The translations under genes were made by a program, and so were the position numbers. The notes beneath the pieces were generated by a model. That model ran no database searches. It was not told the DNA's origin and was given only the letters and a program-made list of their open reading frames with translations. From the NCBI GenBank assembly GCA_963675135.1, contig OY776125.1, positions 24,416,565 to 24,480,564 on the forward strand: a DNA stretch of 64,000 nucleotides, given 5' to 3'. Position 1 is the stretch's first letter. Each line of letters begins with the position of its first letter. Of this stretch, positions 1 to 10,196 are shown in pieces. This DNA comes from Galeopsis tetrahit (lineage: Eukaryota; Streptophyta; Magnoliopsida; Lamiales; Lamiaceae).

Positions 1-206
1 TATTACTAATACGGTCACAAGGATTCGAAACTGTGATCTCATGCCATTGTTGAAACCGATTGGAGAAAAGTTAATTTGACAAAAAAATTCGATCTAAATG
101 CCATTGTTCGTGCACTGTGCACATTATGCACAGAAGACCAACTCAAGAGCTAGAATACCTCTGGATTAGGGCTAAAACTCAAGGAATCAAATTCGAGTAG
201 CACTCA

Positions 207-600
207 ACAGTGTATTGACATAGTTCAGACAACCCCAAATGTTGCGTAATCGTCATGCTCACCCATATAACGCCCATTTTCAATTTTTTTCCACTTTAAC
301 TGATTATATATTAAAATTCACATTAATCAAACTTGTCATTTAAACTACAATTTTTTCCACTTTAACTGATTATATATTAAAATTCACATTAATCAAACTT
401 GTCATTTAAACTACAACAGTGTATTGACGTAGTTTAGGGTCCGTTGGGCCCTTTCCACAACTCCAAATGATTGCGTAATCGTCATGCTCATCCACATAAA
501 GCGCCTTTTCAATTTTATCCACTTTAACTAATTATATATTAAAATTCACATTAATCAAACTTATCATTTAAACTACATAAAGCGCCTTTTCAATTTTATG
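207..600. repeat. Partial tandem duplication in AT-rich DNA
   Basis: A block starting with cagtgtattgac at about 207 recurs from about 417, with the shared stretch ttgcgtaatcgtcatgctca. Inside it a roughly 66-bp unit (ccactttaact, then aaattcacattaatcaaact) occurs at about 285-350, 351-416 and, diverged, 517-576. This is a nested local tandem duplication. I see no coding content in 1-900. Confidence 0.8.
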
Positions 601-902
601 AAGGGTTGGTTGATAATTTTATTTTCATATAGTTAACTTAATTTGTCACTCTCCCAAATTCAACATAACTTTTCGATCCTTTTACAATTAGCAATGCTTC
701 TTCTATTTGTAATAACTCATTTTCAAATAGATGATAGAAATTATATTTATACTAACTCATTTTCTAAATGAAACTTTTTAAAAACCTTATGCAAAATTAT
801 TTACAAGTATTGTTTAAATATATATAGAAACTTTAAAAAATTATTAAATGACACCATAGCATGTTGGGAATAAGGAGAACATTTCATACGTATTAAAATG
901 TC

Positions 903-907
<5 letters not shown>

Positions 908-941
<34 letters not shown>
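908..941. repeat. (TA)n microsatellite
   Basis: An uninterrupted alternating TA run of about 34 bp. It lies about 40 bp upstream of the SINE target-site duplication. Confidence 0.95.
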
Positions 942-943
<2 letters not shown>

Positions 944-997
944 TCATATAAAAAAATATGAAAGATATAACATAATATTATTATCGTGACATATAGA

Positions 998-1807
998 CAA
1001 AGTGGGATAACTCAAGTGGTTAGAGCACCACTACCTGGGCCTTAGGTCCTGGGTTCGAGTCATGGGGAGGGGAAAAAAGGGATGGGTATTTAACTTCCAT
1101 AAAAAAAAAGGTCCTGGGTTCGAGTCATGGGGAGGGGAAAAAAGGGATGGGTATTTAACTTCCAAAAAAAAAAAAAGGTCCTGGGTTCGAGTCATGGGGA
1201 GGGGAAAAAAGGGATGGGTATTTAACTTCCAAAAAAAAAAAAAAGGTCCTGGGTTCGAGTCATGGGGAGGGGAAAAAAGGGATGGGTATTTAACTTCCAA
1301 AAAAAAAAAAAGGTCCTGGGTTCGAGTCATGGGGAGGGGAAAAAAGGGATGGGTATTTAACTTCCAAAAAAAAAAAAGGTCCTGGGTTCGAGTCATGGGG
1401 AGGGGAAAAAAGGGATGGGTATTTAACTTCCATAAAAAAAAAAGGTCCTGGGTTCGAGTCATGGGGAGGGGAAAAAAGGGATGGGTATTTAACTTCCATA
1501 AAAAGGATGGGTATTTAACTTCCAAAAAAAAAAAAAAAGGTCCTGGGTTCGAGTCATGGGGAGGGGGAAAAAGGGATGGGTATTTAACTTCCAAAAAAAA
1601 AAAAAGGTCCTGGGTTCGAGTCATGGGGAGGGGAAAAAAGGGATGGGTATTTAACTTCCAAAAAAAAAAAAGGTCACATGGGGAGGGGAAAAAAGGGATG
1701 GGTATTTAACTTCCATAAAAAAAAAGGTCCTGGGAAGGTCCTGGGTTCGAGTCATGGGGAGGGGAAAAAAGGGATGGGTATTTAACTTCCATAAAAAAAA
1801 AAAAAAA
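998..1807 (+). mobile_element. tRNA-derived SINE with amplified 3' module
   Basis: The element is bounded by an 18-bp direct repeat (attatcgtgacatataga) at 980-997 and 1808-1825, a convincing target-site duplication. The head (about 1000-1061) resembles a tRNA gene: an A-box-like segment (ctcaagtggttagagc, 1011-1026) and a B box (ggttcgagtc, 1052-1061). The segment from the B box through the A-rich tail then repeats about ten times with a 65-68 bp period. Units start at about 1045, 1110, 1177, 1245, 1312, 1378, 1444, 1539, 1606 and 1737, with partial units near 1505, 1672 and 1726. Each unit has a B box, a purine-rich gggatgggtatttaacttcc segment and an A tract of 9 to 16. The A box occurs only once. 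Open frames across the array are repeat artefacts. A normal element of this design would be only about 110 bp. Confidence 0.85.
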
Positions 1808-1935
1808 ATTATCGTGACATATAGAAGATATATTTTATTTTTACTATTTATTAATTAAATATAAGAGTAAATAAATTAATATAACTCAATTCACTTGTAC
1901 ATTCTACAACCCTATTCTCGATTCTTAGTCTCCTG

Positions 1936-2100
1936 CGGTGTGGGTGTGGGTGTAAATAAAGAGGGTAGGGGGTAGGGGTAGGGGGTAGGGGTAGGGATAG
2001 GGGTGGGGGTGGGGGTGGGGGTGGGTGTGAATAAAGAGGGTGGGTATATGGGTGTGGGTCAGCGGGTTGGGTTGGGCCAGTGGGCCGGGTCTCGGGGGCG
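1936..2100. repeat. G-rich simple and compound repeat
   Basis: The plus strand carries gtgggt, gtagggg and gtggggg arrays between two copies of a taaagaggg motif (about 1957 and 2033). At least eight G runs of four or more are closely spaced around 1965-2030, which fits the sequence rule for G-quadruplexes. The minus strand is a proline-rich pseudo-ORF with no gene-like features. Confidence 0.75.
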
Positions 2101-2169
2101 AGTGCTGGGTTGATTTTGTATTTTATGACCGTCATGTGTGGTCTGTAAGTTTGTAGACCGTTTTTTACC

Positions 2170-2497
2170 CAATTCAAAATTTAAATTAAGACCGTTTAGT
2201 GACGAAAAAATGGTCCCTAAATTTAAGAGCGATTTGAGCTTGTTTTAGGTCCCGAAAATAGTTCGGGCCGACTCACGTTTAGGGACCATTTTAAGACCAA
2301 ATTGTCGATCTGTTATTTAGAGACTGACCGAAAATCGGTCCCTAATTCAGAGATTGTGTCATAAATCCGGTCTCTGAATATCAGGTACCAAGCGAATAAG
2401 GACCACCATAAATCGATCTCAAATCAATCTCTAATGTGTGTTGAGACCGTCTTTACAGTCTCAAAATTGGTTTCTAATCGATGCATTTTTTGTAGTG
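2170..2497. mobile_element. CACTA-type transposon, right-terminal fragment
   Basis: The block ends with ttttttgtagtg at 2486-2497, the inverse of the CACTACAAAAAA terminus of plant CACTA (En/Spm) transposons. About 330 bp before the end are filled with short subterminal-type repeats in both orientations, such as ggtccctaa, gggaccat, gagaccg and ggtctctga. I found no matching left terminus, so this is a truncated or degenerate non-autonomous copy with no transposase reading frame. Confidence 0.6.
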
Positions 2498-3031
2498 GTT
2501 TATTTGTAAATGTAAAATGCATGTGAATGTGAAATATTTATCGTAAATGTGAAATGTTTGTTTTTAAATGTTAAATGTACTAGAAAGTGATTGTACTATA
2601 TTGTAGTAAGGAATCACCAAATATACTAGAAAATGATTTCCCCTATATAATTCACAACACCCGCAGTTTAAGGGGAAATCACTTTCTAATAGGAGGAGTT
2701 GGATTTTGTATCAATCTGTATAGCATGGCAAATGTTAAAGTTATACACTCGGTTGTTATTGCGTACGTTTTTCTTGATTTCAACTTCAGGTACTCGTGCA
2801 TATGTTAATTTCACAAATTGAATCTCCAACTAGTATTACATGTACATATATACTATCAATCGATCGATCTCTAGCTTTTTTTGGATCATTTCAGAAAATA
2901 TATATATACTTGGATCCCTCCTCGATCCGTACGTCCGTCCGTCCAAATAAAGTGTTCATATTTTTTATTTTTTTTTGGATTGTCGTGTTTCTTATATTTT
3001 TATATATTCTCTTGCTACTTTATCAATAGTT
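2498..3031. other. Intergenic DNA with possible upstream exon of the cysteine-rich gene
   Basis: AT-rich DNA with no clear gene. A short ATG-led segment at 2725-2789 encodes a hydrophobic stretch and ends at a GT (AG|GTACTC). Joining it to an AG at 3047-3048 would stay in phase with the cysteine-rich frame downstream and supply a signal-like N-terminus. This splice model rests only on phase and dinucleotides. Confidence 0.3.
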
Positions 3032-3268
3032 ATGGTGGTTGAAGGCAGAAGAAGTATACTGCAGAGTAGTGTTGATGAGTTAGTACTGGATCATATAAAA
3101 AGCTGTAGAGGAAATGATGATTGCGGCGAGCTTGGCACGTGCAGCATTGATGGACTTTGCGTTGATATTGATGTATGTGTTGATACAACACTAAGTTGTT
3201 CCAATGATGATCAATGCGCCTGCGGCCACACCTGCGAATCCGGACTTTGCTCTTCTCCCGCGTGGTAA
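3032..3268 (+). CDS. Small ten-cysteine secreted-type peptide
   Basis: From the only in-frame ATG (3032) the frame encodes 78 residues. The frame is open upstream to about 2951 without another ATG, and that upstream part would read as a hydrophobic, signal-peptide-like stretch. The N-terminus is therefore unresolved: a spliced first exon, a non-ATG start, or loss of the start codon. The mature part has ten cysteines with spacing C-x5-C-x5-C-x5-C-x5-C-x6-C-x5-C-x-C-x3-C-x4-C. It reads as two related modules, each beginning SC, with an acidic DD, a later TC, and ending GLC. Five disulfides are possible, suggesting a knottin-like or inhibitor-like secreted peptide, but I do not recognise the family. 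The stop codon is 25 bp before a Stowaway MITE, which probably sits in the 3' UTR. The gene could be expressed or a remnant. Confidence 0.55.
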   Translation: MVVEGRRSILQSSVDELVLDHIKSCRGNDDCGELGTCSIDGLCVDIDVCVDTTLSCSNDDQCACGHTCESGLCSSPAW

Positions 3269-3293
3269 TTAAATTAATTGCTCATCACAATTA

Positions 3294-3587
3294 CTCCCTC
3301 AGTCTCAAGTACTACTGTTTACGGCTAGCTAGCTAGTTTAATGTGAGAGTTGTTTATTAATATTAAATGTATAAAATATAGAAGGTATGAAAGTCTTTTG
3401 AATAATAAAGTAAATAATAAAATATTATGAGTAATAAAGTAGAGTGATATGATATAATTTTCATGAAATGTTTGAAGGGTATGATTTAAATTTAAAAAAT
3501 TGTTTTATTGCTAAATATGAAAATGCAAAATCTATATTGGGACATTCATTTTTTGTAAATGTATAATCTAACTTGAGACGGAGGGAG
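3294..3587. mobile_element. Stowaway MITE (Tc1/mariner type)
   Basis: A 294-bp element with terminal inverted repeats CTCCCTCAGTCTCAAGT (left) and acttgagacggagggag (right), which differ at one position when compared as inverted repeats. It is flanked by TA at 3292-3293 and 3588-3589. The CTCCCTCCGT terminus and TA target are diagnostic of plant Stowaway elements. There is no coding capacity. Confidence 0.9.
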
Positions 3588-3713
3588 TATTTTATTAGAG
3601 AAATATTTGTCAAACTATTTAATGATTAAATATTTTAACAGTAACGAGTCTCTTTATATTTAAAACTTAATCATGTATATATTTAGCTTTGAATATAATT
3701 ATATATTGTAATT

Positions 3714-3955
3714 CCTCCGTTTCAGAATAACTTTCACTTGTGGTACTAGACATACAAATTAAGAAAGTGTAATAATGAGTAAAGTTTTGAGGGTAATTAG
3801 GTAAACATTTATATATAAACAAAAAAAAAAAGTTGACTTATGTGTACGTGTGACTCAAAAGTAATGACATTTTGTGTAAAATCGAAAATATTGTGAGAGT
3901 GGAGTTTATAAAGAATTTTCCATTACGAGAGTGAAAGTTATTGTGGAACGTTCTG
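3714..3955. mobile_element. Degenerate Stowaway-like MITE
   Basis: The left end attcctccgtttcagaataa is followed by ctttcac. Near 3925-3952 the sequence gagtgaaagttattgtggaa is the approximate inverse. The outermost bases of the right terminus are eroded and no TA target pair can be called. A third gtgtgaaagttatt copy at about 3965 suggests overlapping or rearranged ends. Confidence 0.5.
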
Positions 3956-4164
3956 TAAAAAAAAGTGTGAAAGTTATTACTTTAGGACATTTTATGATGT
4001 ATTTAGAAAAAGTGAAAACTTGAAGGATTTAAAATGAAATTGACCTAATTTACTGGACTTAAATTGGACACCTTAGGACGTAAATTGAAAAAGTGAAAAC
4101 TTAAAAAATTTAAAATGGAATCAACCTAAGTTACATGACATATTTTGAAATTTTTTCTTTTTTA

Positions 4165-4545
4165 TTAATATTGTGTTTCACTTTTCAGTTATAATAATTA
4201 AAATTTTCATTTAAAATTGTGATACTGACTTTCACTTTTCAGTAATATTATGTTGCATTTTTCAGTTACCAACTTACATTTTTCATTAAATATTGAGTTG
4301 CACTTTTCAGTTATACTGACGTGCGCCTTTTAATAATATTGTGTTGCACTTTTTAGTTATAATGACTTACATTTTTTATTAATACTGTGTTGCACTTTTT
4401 AATTATAGTGACTTACACTTTTTAATAAAATATTGTGTTGTACTTTTCAGTAATATTGTGTTGCACTTTTTAGTTATAATGACTTACACTTTTCATTAAT
4501 ATTATGTTGCACTTTTAAATTACAGTGATTTACACATTTCAGAAA
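4165..4545. repeat. Degenerate ~55-bp minisatellite
   Basis: About seven to eight diverged units share the order tattgtgttgcactttt, cagttataatgacttacac, ttttcattaa. Unit lengths vary from about 45 to 60 bp. No reading frame is conserved across units. Confidence 0.75.
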
Positions 4546-6129
4546 AATAAATTAACAAAAAAAAAAGTCAACGGGTCAACTCGAGTTCTTATATGAACTC
4601 AAGTCTGTTTGAGACTTTGCCATATCATATATGCATATATCTCCCACCCTGTTGTTCTTCTCATTGGTGAGTAAACGTCCCCTTCCCCACACCGATCGCC
4701 GCCACTCTGGCCCATTTTCGTCACCATCTTTCCTCCACCCACCACACCACCGCTGGTTTTACCCCCATACTTTTCATATCCTCGGGAAAAATCTGGTTAC
4801 GAAATTCGAATTCGATCACGAAATTCTTAGAGGCTACCCACTCTAGCCTCGTCTCACTGTTAGGAATCAAAACCCCTTGGCAATTTCAAATTTCAATCTC
4901 TCCTTCGTCTTCAATTTACGAATTTTCATGGTAATTTTTTGCCTTTTTTTTACAGTTTTCTTAAGTTTATTTTTATGATTTTCGTATTCGTGCTGGTGTT
5001 TGAGAGTGGGGCTGGTGGTGTGGGGTGACATTGGAGGGTGCTGCTGGCGACGGGGTGTGGCGAGGGTAGTCGTGAGATTTGAGAATTTTTGTATTTCTAT
5101 TTCATAGTCGTAGCATCTTCTTCAACACCCATAAAACTTCAATAATATTCTTCGATTTGGAGAATCGGAGTGAGTGTTGTGCGATTTGTGAGATTTGAGT
5201 GAGTGTTGTACGATTTGGGAACGATTTTAGTGCGATCTAGGGGACAATTTCATGATTGTTTTGTGCAATTTGGGAACGATTATATTTGGGGTGGTGTTGT
5301 GCAATTTTTTTTAGGGCTTTTCAGAGTGGAATGAAGAATTTTTTTCGGGAGTTAATTTTAGATGGTAAGATTACGTGTGATCATTTTTGTTCAAAATGAG
5401 ACCAGTTTCGTGAGGACGGATTTTCCGGAGACTAAATTTGCCTTTTACACAATTTTTATATGAGACATCAAATATTGAAATTTTATATGGCCTCCACAAC
5501 TAGGATTAAAACTATTTAGTTGCATCCATTTGAATGTCTATATGATATTCACTCAAGGATGATTTTTTTTTTCTCCGTCTCTATAGTAGTTAGTAGGGAA
5601 AAGTTGTTTATTAATTAAATGTTTTACTTGTTATGTTAATTATATTTGCTACGTGTTATGTTTCATGATATTTTATAGTATGAAATTAGATGGTCAGAGA
5701 TTTTTTATCTTACATTTATATTTACGTTGATGTTTTTAACTATCTGCTTGATTGTTGACTTTAAACAACATGATCCATTTGAGTGTGATGATATATATAT
5801 TTAACCTTTATTTTAACATTTTAATTACAGATTATGATAGTTAAGCAGCTCGTGGCGTGGAGAGGCAATGGATGTCAGCTTTTATATTATACTATTATGA
5901 ACTAAATTTCCTTCCAAGTTTTTCGATTGAATTTTTTGCAAGTTTCTTCTATTTCTGTATAATTGGTTTGTTAAATTTAATTTTTATTTGAGATTACCTT
6001 TCAAAGTTTTTTTAGTTCATTTGAGTCAAAATTGAATAGAATTCAATTCACACCTTTTAATATTTTATTATTATCAATCATTTTGAAATATCTCTTATAG
6101 CATGATTTATAAAACTGAATAAAGTAATT
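4546..6129. other. Intergenic stretch, no supported gene
   Basis: A C-rich, less AT-biased patch (about 4640-4870) followed by a GT-rich patch (about 4990-5300) looks like a former promoter and 5' UTR. The only ORF (4631-4846, 71 codons) has low-complexity Pro/His/Ser content and no recognisable domain. The rest is AT-rich. I see no transposon termini here. Confidence 0.5.
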
Positions 6130-6134
6130 AATAA

Positions 6135-7744
6135 TGTCACATCCCGATTTTAGGGGCCTAGATGAAAGCACCATATCTTTACTTTTGAAGGCCAACTAAA
6201 TAAAATACTGTCTTATCTTAACTTTCAAAAGACTTTGAAATACTAAAGTAAATTAAATTTATGAATTATAAAAAGATGTGCAGCGGAAGTAAATATTAAA
6301 TAATGACAATTTTGAAAAACATAAACTGAAACACTCAAAATAAATATATTTGTAGGGATGTGAAAATTCTAAGTCGAATGCACTTTACAATTTTAAATAA
6401 TGAAATAAAATAACATGATGATTTTTTATTTTATTTTATTGAATGACATGCACCACACCGTCCCTCCACCGCGACTCCTTTAATCTGTAAAAATATTAAT
6501 ATATTGGGATGAGCAAAACAACTAGTTCAGTGGGATCCCCTTTGTCACAATTAAATATCGTCACAATTAAATATCAATGCAAACGTAACCATCAACTCAC
6601 AAACATGCGTAAATAATTCTTTCATATATTGACCAAGTAAATTGACCAATCTGTATATTGACCAAGTAAATTGGCCAATTTGTATACGGTGGAGTTGCCC
6701 CCAAGGATCTTACCATCCCGGACCGTAGTCCCCGCTAGCTATAACGACCTTTCCGTCGAAATAACCCATAATATCGTAAACATAAGTTCATGTAGCTAAG
6801 CAACAATTAAATTCACATAACATTTAAAGGTGACAAAGTGAATACATAGTAAGAAAATTCCACCTCGATTTCATGTCGTGGATGCAATGCATGGAATGAA
6901 AATAGCTTTAATTCTTGATGTTGTTGACTTCCATGAATCGAGAGTAAATGAAATAAAACTGGAATTGTTTTGTGAAAACTTTGTATGCGTGCGTACTTTT
7001 TATTTTACAAATAGGTGTCTATTTATAGGAGGAAAATAGGTTTTCTTGTGAGAAAAGTTTGGGATTTAATTTTATAATGAAAGTCTCAAGATTAATTTGA
7101 TTTACTTATAAAAAGATGGATGGAAATTTTAAATTAATTTATCTTATGAAATTTTATTTGCCTAAATAATAAAATTTATAATAACAATAAGAAAACACAC
7201 GGCAAGTTCTGAATTTAAGTTTGGGGGTTTTGAAATTAATTCATATGACATTGGGATATTATTTTATTTGTAAAAAGACCGAGAATTAAGATAAAATTAG
7301 ATAAGTAGATTTAATTGCAAAAATTATGAAATTATGAGAATAAATCAAATCTATAATTTTGAACTAGGAAAGATATTAATGTCCCTTTGGAATAGGAACT
7401 AAGTGAAGTGCAAAATAAATACATCTAATATATATATGTATATTATCATTAAATATTTTAATAAAGAAAATAATAATAATATCTGAAATAATATTGGCAT
7501 ATATTCAGAATCATGCTATATACTTATCGAAATCTTTAAATTAGATATCTTATACATACATGTTGATGATTGTATATACTTTGTAATAGATATATCTAAA
7601 TATATAATTTATAACTCTTAATAAATTAAGTAAATAATCTCTTATAATAAAAATATCTATACATATATTATCATAATCTCTTTATAAATGAATATCTTAT
7701 TCATTTCTTATAATCCATGCTGATTAAAAATCTGGGGTGTTACA
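6135..7744 (-). mobile_element. Solo LTR (1610 bp) with AATAA target duplication
   Basis: The block starts TGTCACATCCC and ends GGGGTGTTACA, so its ends are near-perfect short inverted repeats of the TG...CA type. It is flanked by the 5-bp direct repeat aataa at 6130-6134 and 7745-7749. No internal retrotransposon sequence, primer-binding site or second LTR is present, so this is a solo LTR left by LTR-LTR recombination. A TATA-like box read on the minus strand (inverse of tatttatagga, about 7019-7029) suggests minus orientation. The TGTAACACCCC-type terminus is common in plant Ty3/gypsy LTRs; the family assignment is inference. Confidence 0.85.
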
Positions 7745-7836
7745 AATAATTCTTGTGATTGTTATTGATCATGAATGAAATCTAAATGTAGTATGAATTG
7801 TATTATTGTTTTTAAAAAAATATATTATATTTTTAA

Positions 7837-7935
7837 GACAAAAATCTGTGTGTGAACCTGTCTCGCGGATCTCATTCCGTGAGACATATTATTTTTAACC
7901 CATATTCTATAAACTTGTCGGATATAACCCATTTT
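7837..7935 (+). repeat. Dispersed TGTGAGAC-palindrome repeat, copy 1
   Basis: This block (aaatctgtgtgtgaacctgt, then ctcgcggatctcattccgtg, then taacccat near its end) matches a second copy at about 9307-9402 in the same orientation. The core around the cggatc motif is an imperfect palindrome (gtgaacctgtctcgcggat). It is a short interspersed repeat of unassigned class. Between it and pseudogene A lies AT-rich DNA and a 15-A run. Confidence 0.6.
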
Positions 7936-8213
7936 AAATTTTCAAATTTTTTTGAGTGTCATATGGCCTGACTTTTGTTTAGCCCATTATCATCTTCCAA
8001 TTTTCTGAATTAATTATCTCTTTCTATTTGAACGAATATCACAATTTCAAAAGTGATAAAAGTTTAGTTGAAAAGTGATAATGTCATAGTAAAAAAAGGA
8101 TCATAAGATGTAAGATGAACTTGGCTAGATATATCATCCATGAAATTAAAACCAACATTTACACACAAAAGTATCACAATTAGAGAAAAAAAAAAAAAAA
8201 AGCATCAAACTTA

Positions 8214-8972
8214 CTAATTGTCATTGTGCTCATTCTTGCAGCAAAGTTGCCACAGATTATCAGCCGTTTCCTCCATTGCTTCCTCCTCTTCCATTCTCAT
8301 CTTTTCACCCAATTCTTTAGCACTACGCCTCACCCCTTCACCACTCTTGTCTACAATCACCTTATTAATCGCCTTCGCTATCTCTTCTCCCTTGTAAACT
8401 CCGTCTTCCTCTCTCACAACCTCCACACATGCACCAGCATTAACCAACATTTTAGCATCTATAAACATGTTGATTTTCATTGGCATTCCTATAACTGGCA
8501 CCCCGTAATATATACTTTCATTCAAAGAAATCCATCCACAACGGGTAACATTCTTTTTCGGGTTACAGAAGAAACATAGTCTATATACTTCCCTTCAAGA
8601 GCCCTGCTGGTTTTCAACACAACAAACTCAGATGAAAGCCTGACTTTTTATCTTGCTCAAAAACATTGGCAAGCAAAAAGTCCATGAGATTATCCTGACT
8701 TTTCTCTCGTGGGCCTCAAGACACGTACAATTCTGGGAAAGGAAACTCATGATCCCAACAAGTGTAATTATGGTAGTTAAATGCTCTTGTTGCTGCACCC
8801 ACAATAACAAAATTAACTGCAGGAATACCTTGCGATGAAGCGATTCTCGCAGCCCATGGTTGGAACACATCAAATATGAGCAAGTCAGGCTTGAGAGTTG
8901 TGATGATGTCTGAGAAGCTTGATTTGGATGTCTGAAAGGCCTTGACAAGTGTGTAGAAGAGATTTGAAGGGA
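8214..8972 (-). pseudogene. UGT94-like glycosyltransferase remnant A
   Basis: Read on the minus strand, 8972 to about 8570 encodes the N-terminal-half segment of a family-1 UDP-glycosyltransferase in shifting frames: the FSDIITTLKP-like, PWAARIASS-like and EGKYIDYVSSVT motifs seen in copy C. After the VSSVT position the sequence jumps directly to the middle of the PSPG box (CGWISLNESIYYGVPVIGMP) and then runs open to the stop at 8214. About 100 or more residues, including the first half of the PSPG box, are deleted at a short TTG microhomology. The first ~80 residues are also missing, replaced by unrelated sequence beyond 8972. The C-terminal 103 residues, ending in an acidic and lysine-rich helix, are intact. 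It cannot encode an active enzyme. Confidence 0.8.
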
Positions 8973-9072
8973 GATTCTATTGGAAAATGTGCTTCGAAGT
9001 GAGCTTCGATTCGAGATTCTATTGGAAGGGAGATTCTATTGGAAAATGTGCTTCGAAGTGAGCTTCGATTCG
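8969..9072. repeat. 59-bp tandem duplication at the broken 5' end of UGT A
   Basis: The segment gggagattctattggaaaat, continuing gtgcttcgaagtgagcttcg, begins at 8969 and again at 9028 (period 59). It lies exactly where homology to the UGT N-terminus stops, so it probably marks the rearrangement breakpoint. Confidence 0.8.
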
Positions 9073-10029
9073 ATATCTCATTCGTCCATTTTGGAGTTGG
9101 AATGAATGCGAAATGATTTTCAAACAATTGTTGTAACCAAAATTTGAGTAGGAAAAAATATAGTGGTTTTTGTCTTATATTGGAAAATATCTAATGAGGA
9201 AGTGGCTATAATGAACTCATTAGCACCGATTTGATAGCGGACAAACTACTTCTTGCCTCAGATTTTCCGTAACTGCTGAAATAATTAGAGTAGTTTCAAA
9301 ATTAAGGCAAAAACTTGTGTGAGACCGTCTCACGGATCTTTTTCCGTAAGACGAATCCTTTTAATCCATATTTCAAAATTTTGGGTAGGATAACCCATAT
9401 TCTTTGAGAATCCATATTCAATGGAAGAGAAGGGACTGTGAAGGAGGTGGAGGTATAATTTGATTTTGATTAAAACTAGAGAAAGAAGAAAGTATTGGTT
9501 ACAACTAAAAATGCAATTTTCCCTATGAAATATACAATATAAAGTATCCAAAATGAATGAGACAGATGGGTAGAGTGTAATTAATACTCTTGTTTTTTTG
9601 ACAGATGAATGATTGTAACATGGAGTAGTAACGTAAAACATTCTACATAAAAGGGAAATTGTGGTATATACCCTTTTTATACTATAAATTGGAATTTTGT
9701 CCCCATGTTTTTATCGACAAAATTCCCCTTAATTAAAATGATCGATATGGATTTATACAAGACTATCAATAACCATAAGGATTTAGATGGTTTAATGGCA
9801 TGCTTGTAACTTTCATAGGAATATTTTTAAATATATATAGTGCACATTCATATCTTACAAATAAAATCAAACAAAATGAAAAATGTAATAGAAAGGACAT
9901 CAAAAATATAATTTATATGACACATCAAAATAAAATAAGCTTAAAATACTAAGAAAAAAAAGCATTTAAAAGATAAATGTATTGGACTTTTCAACAAAAC
10001 TTGTAAGCTTCTTTCACTTTATTTCCCTT
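9073..10029. other. Intergenic stretch with one dispersed repeat
   Basis: No supported gene. At 9307-9402 lies the second copy of the TGTGAGAC-palindrome repeat (acttgtgtgagaccgtctca, then cggatctttttccgtaagac), in the same orientation as the copy at 7837. Copies 1 and 2 thus bracket UGT remnant A. The rest is AT-rich with no termini I recognise. Confidence 0.5.
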
Positions 10030-10196
10030 TAAACTCTTCATCATCTTAATTTCACTCATGACGACCCGTCGGTGACTTTTGATGACTCTATTTTGGATAG
10101 CTTCATAAATGCAGCTGTGACTGATGCTCAGAACGGTCTTCTTGTGAGTATTCCGTCGGATGATGAGATTCGCAGGGCAGTTTTTGAGATGGATGC

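Noticed and set aside
1000..1070. A functional tRNA gene
   Set aside because: A and B boxes are present but the sequence cannot be folded convincingly into an acceptor stem, and the surrounding target duplication and A-rich tail mark a SINE.
1031..1709. Long open frames of about 200 codons on both strands
   Set aside because: They are translations of the tandem SINE array in frames without stops; the repeats have no protein signature.
1045..1800. CRISPR-like repeat array
   Set aside because: Repeats are head-to-tail with A tracts as the only spacers, in a plant genome; there are no unique spacers and no cas genes.
1851..2177. Proline-rich 108-codon ORF on the minus strand
   Set aside because: It is the complement of the G-rich simple repeat.
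4631..4846. 71-codon ORF on the plus strand
   Set aside because: Low complexity, no homology recognised, no conserved motif; at best a former 5' UTR.
8226..8579. 117-codon plus-strand ORF
   Set aside because: Antisense shadow of UGT remnant A.
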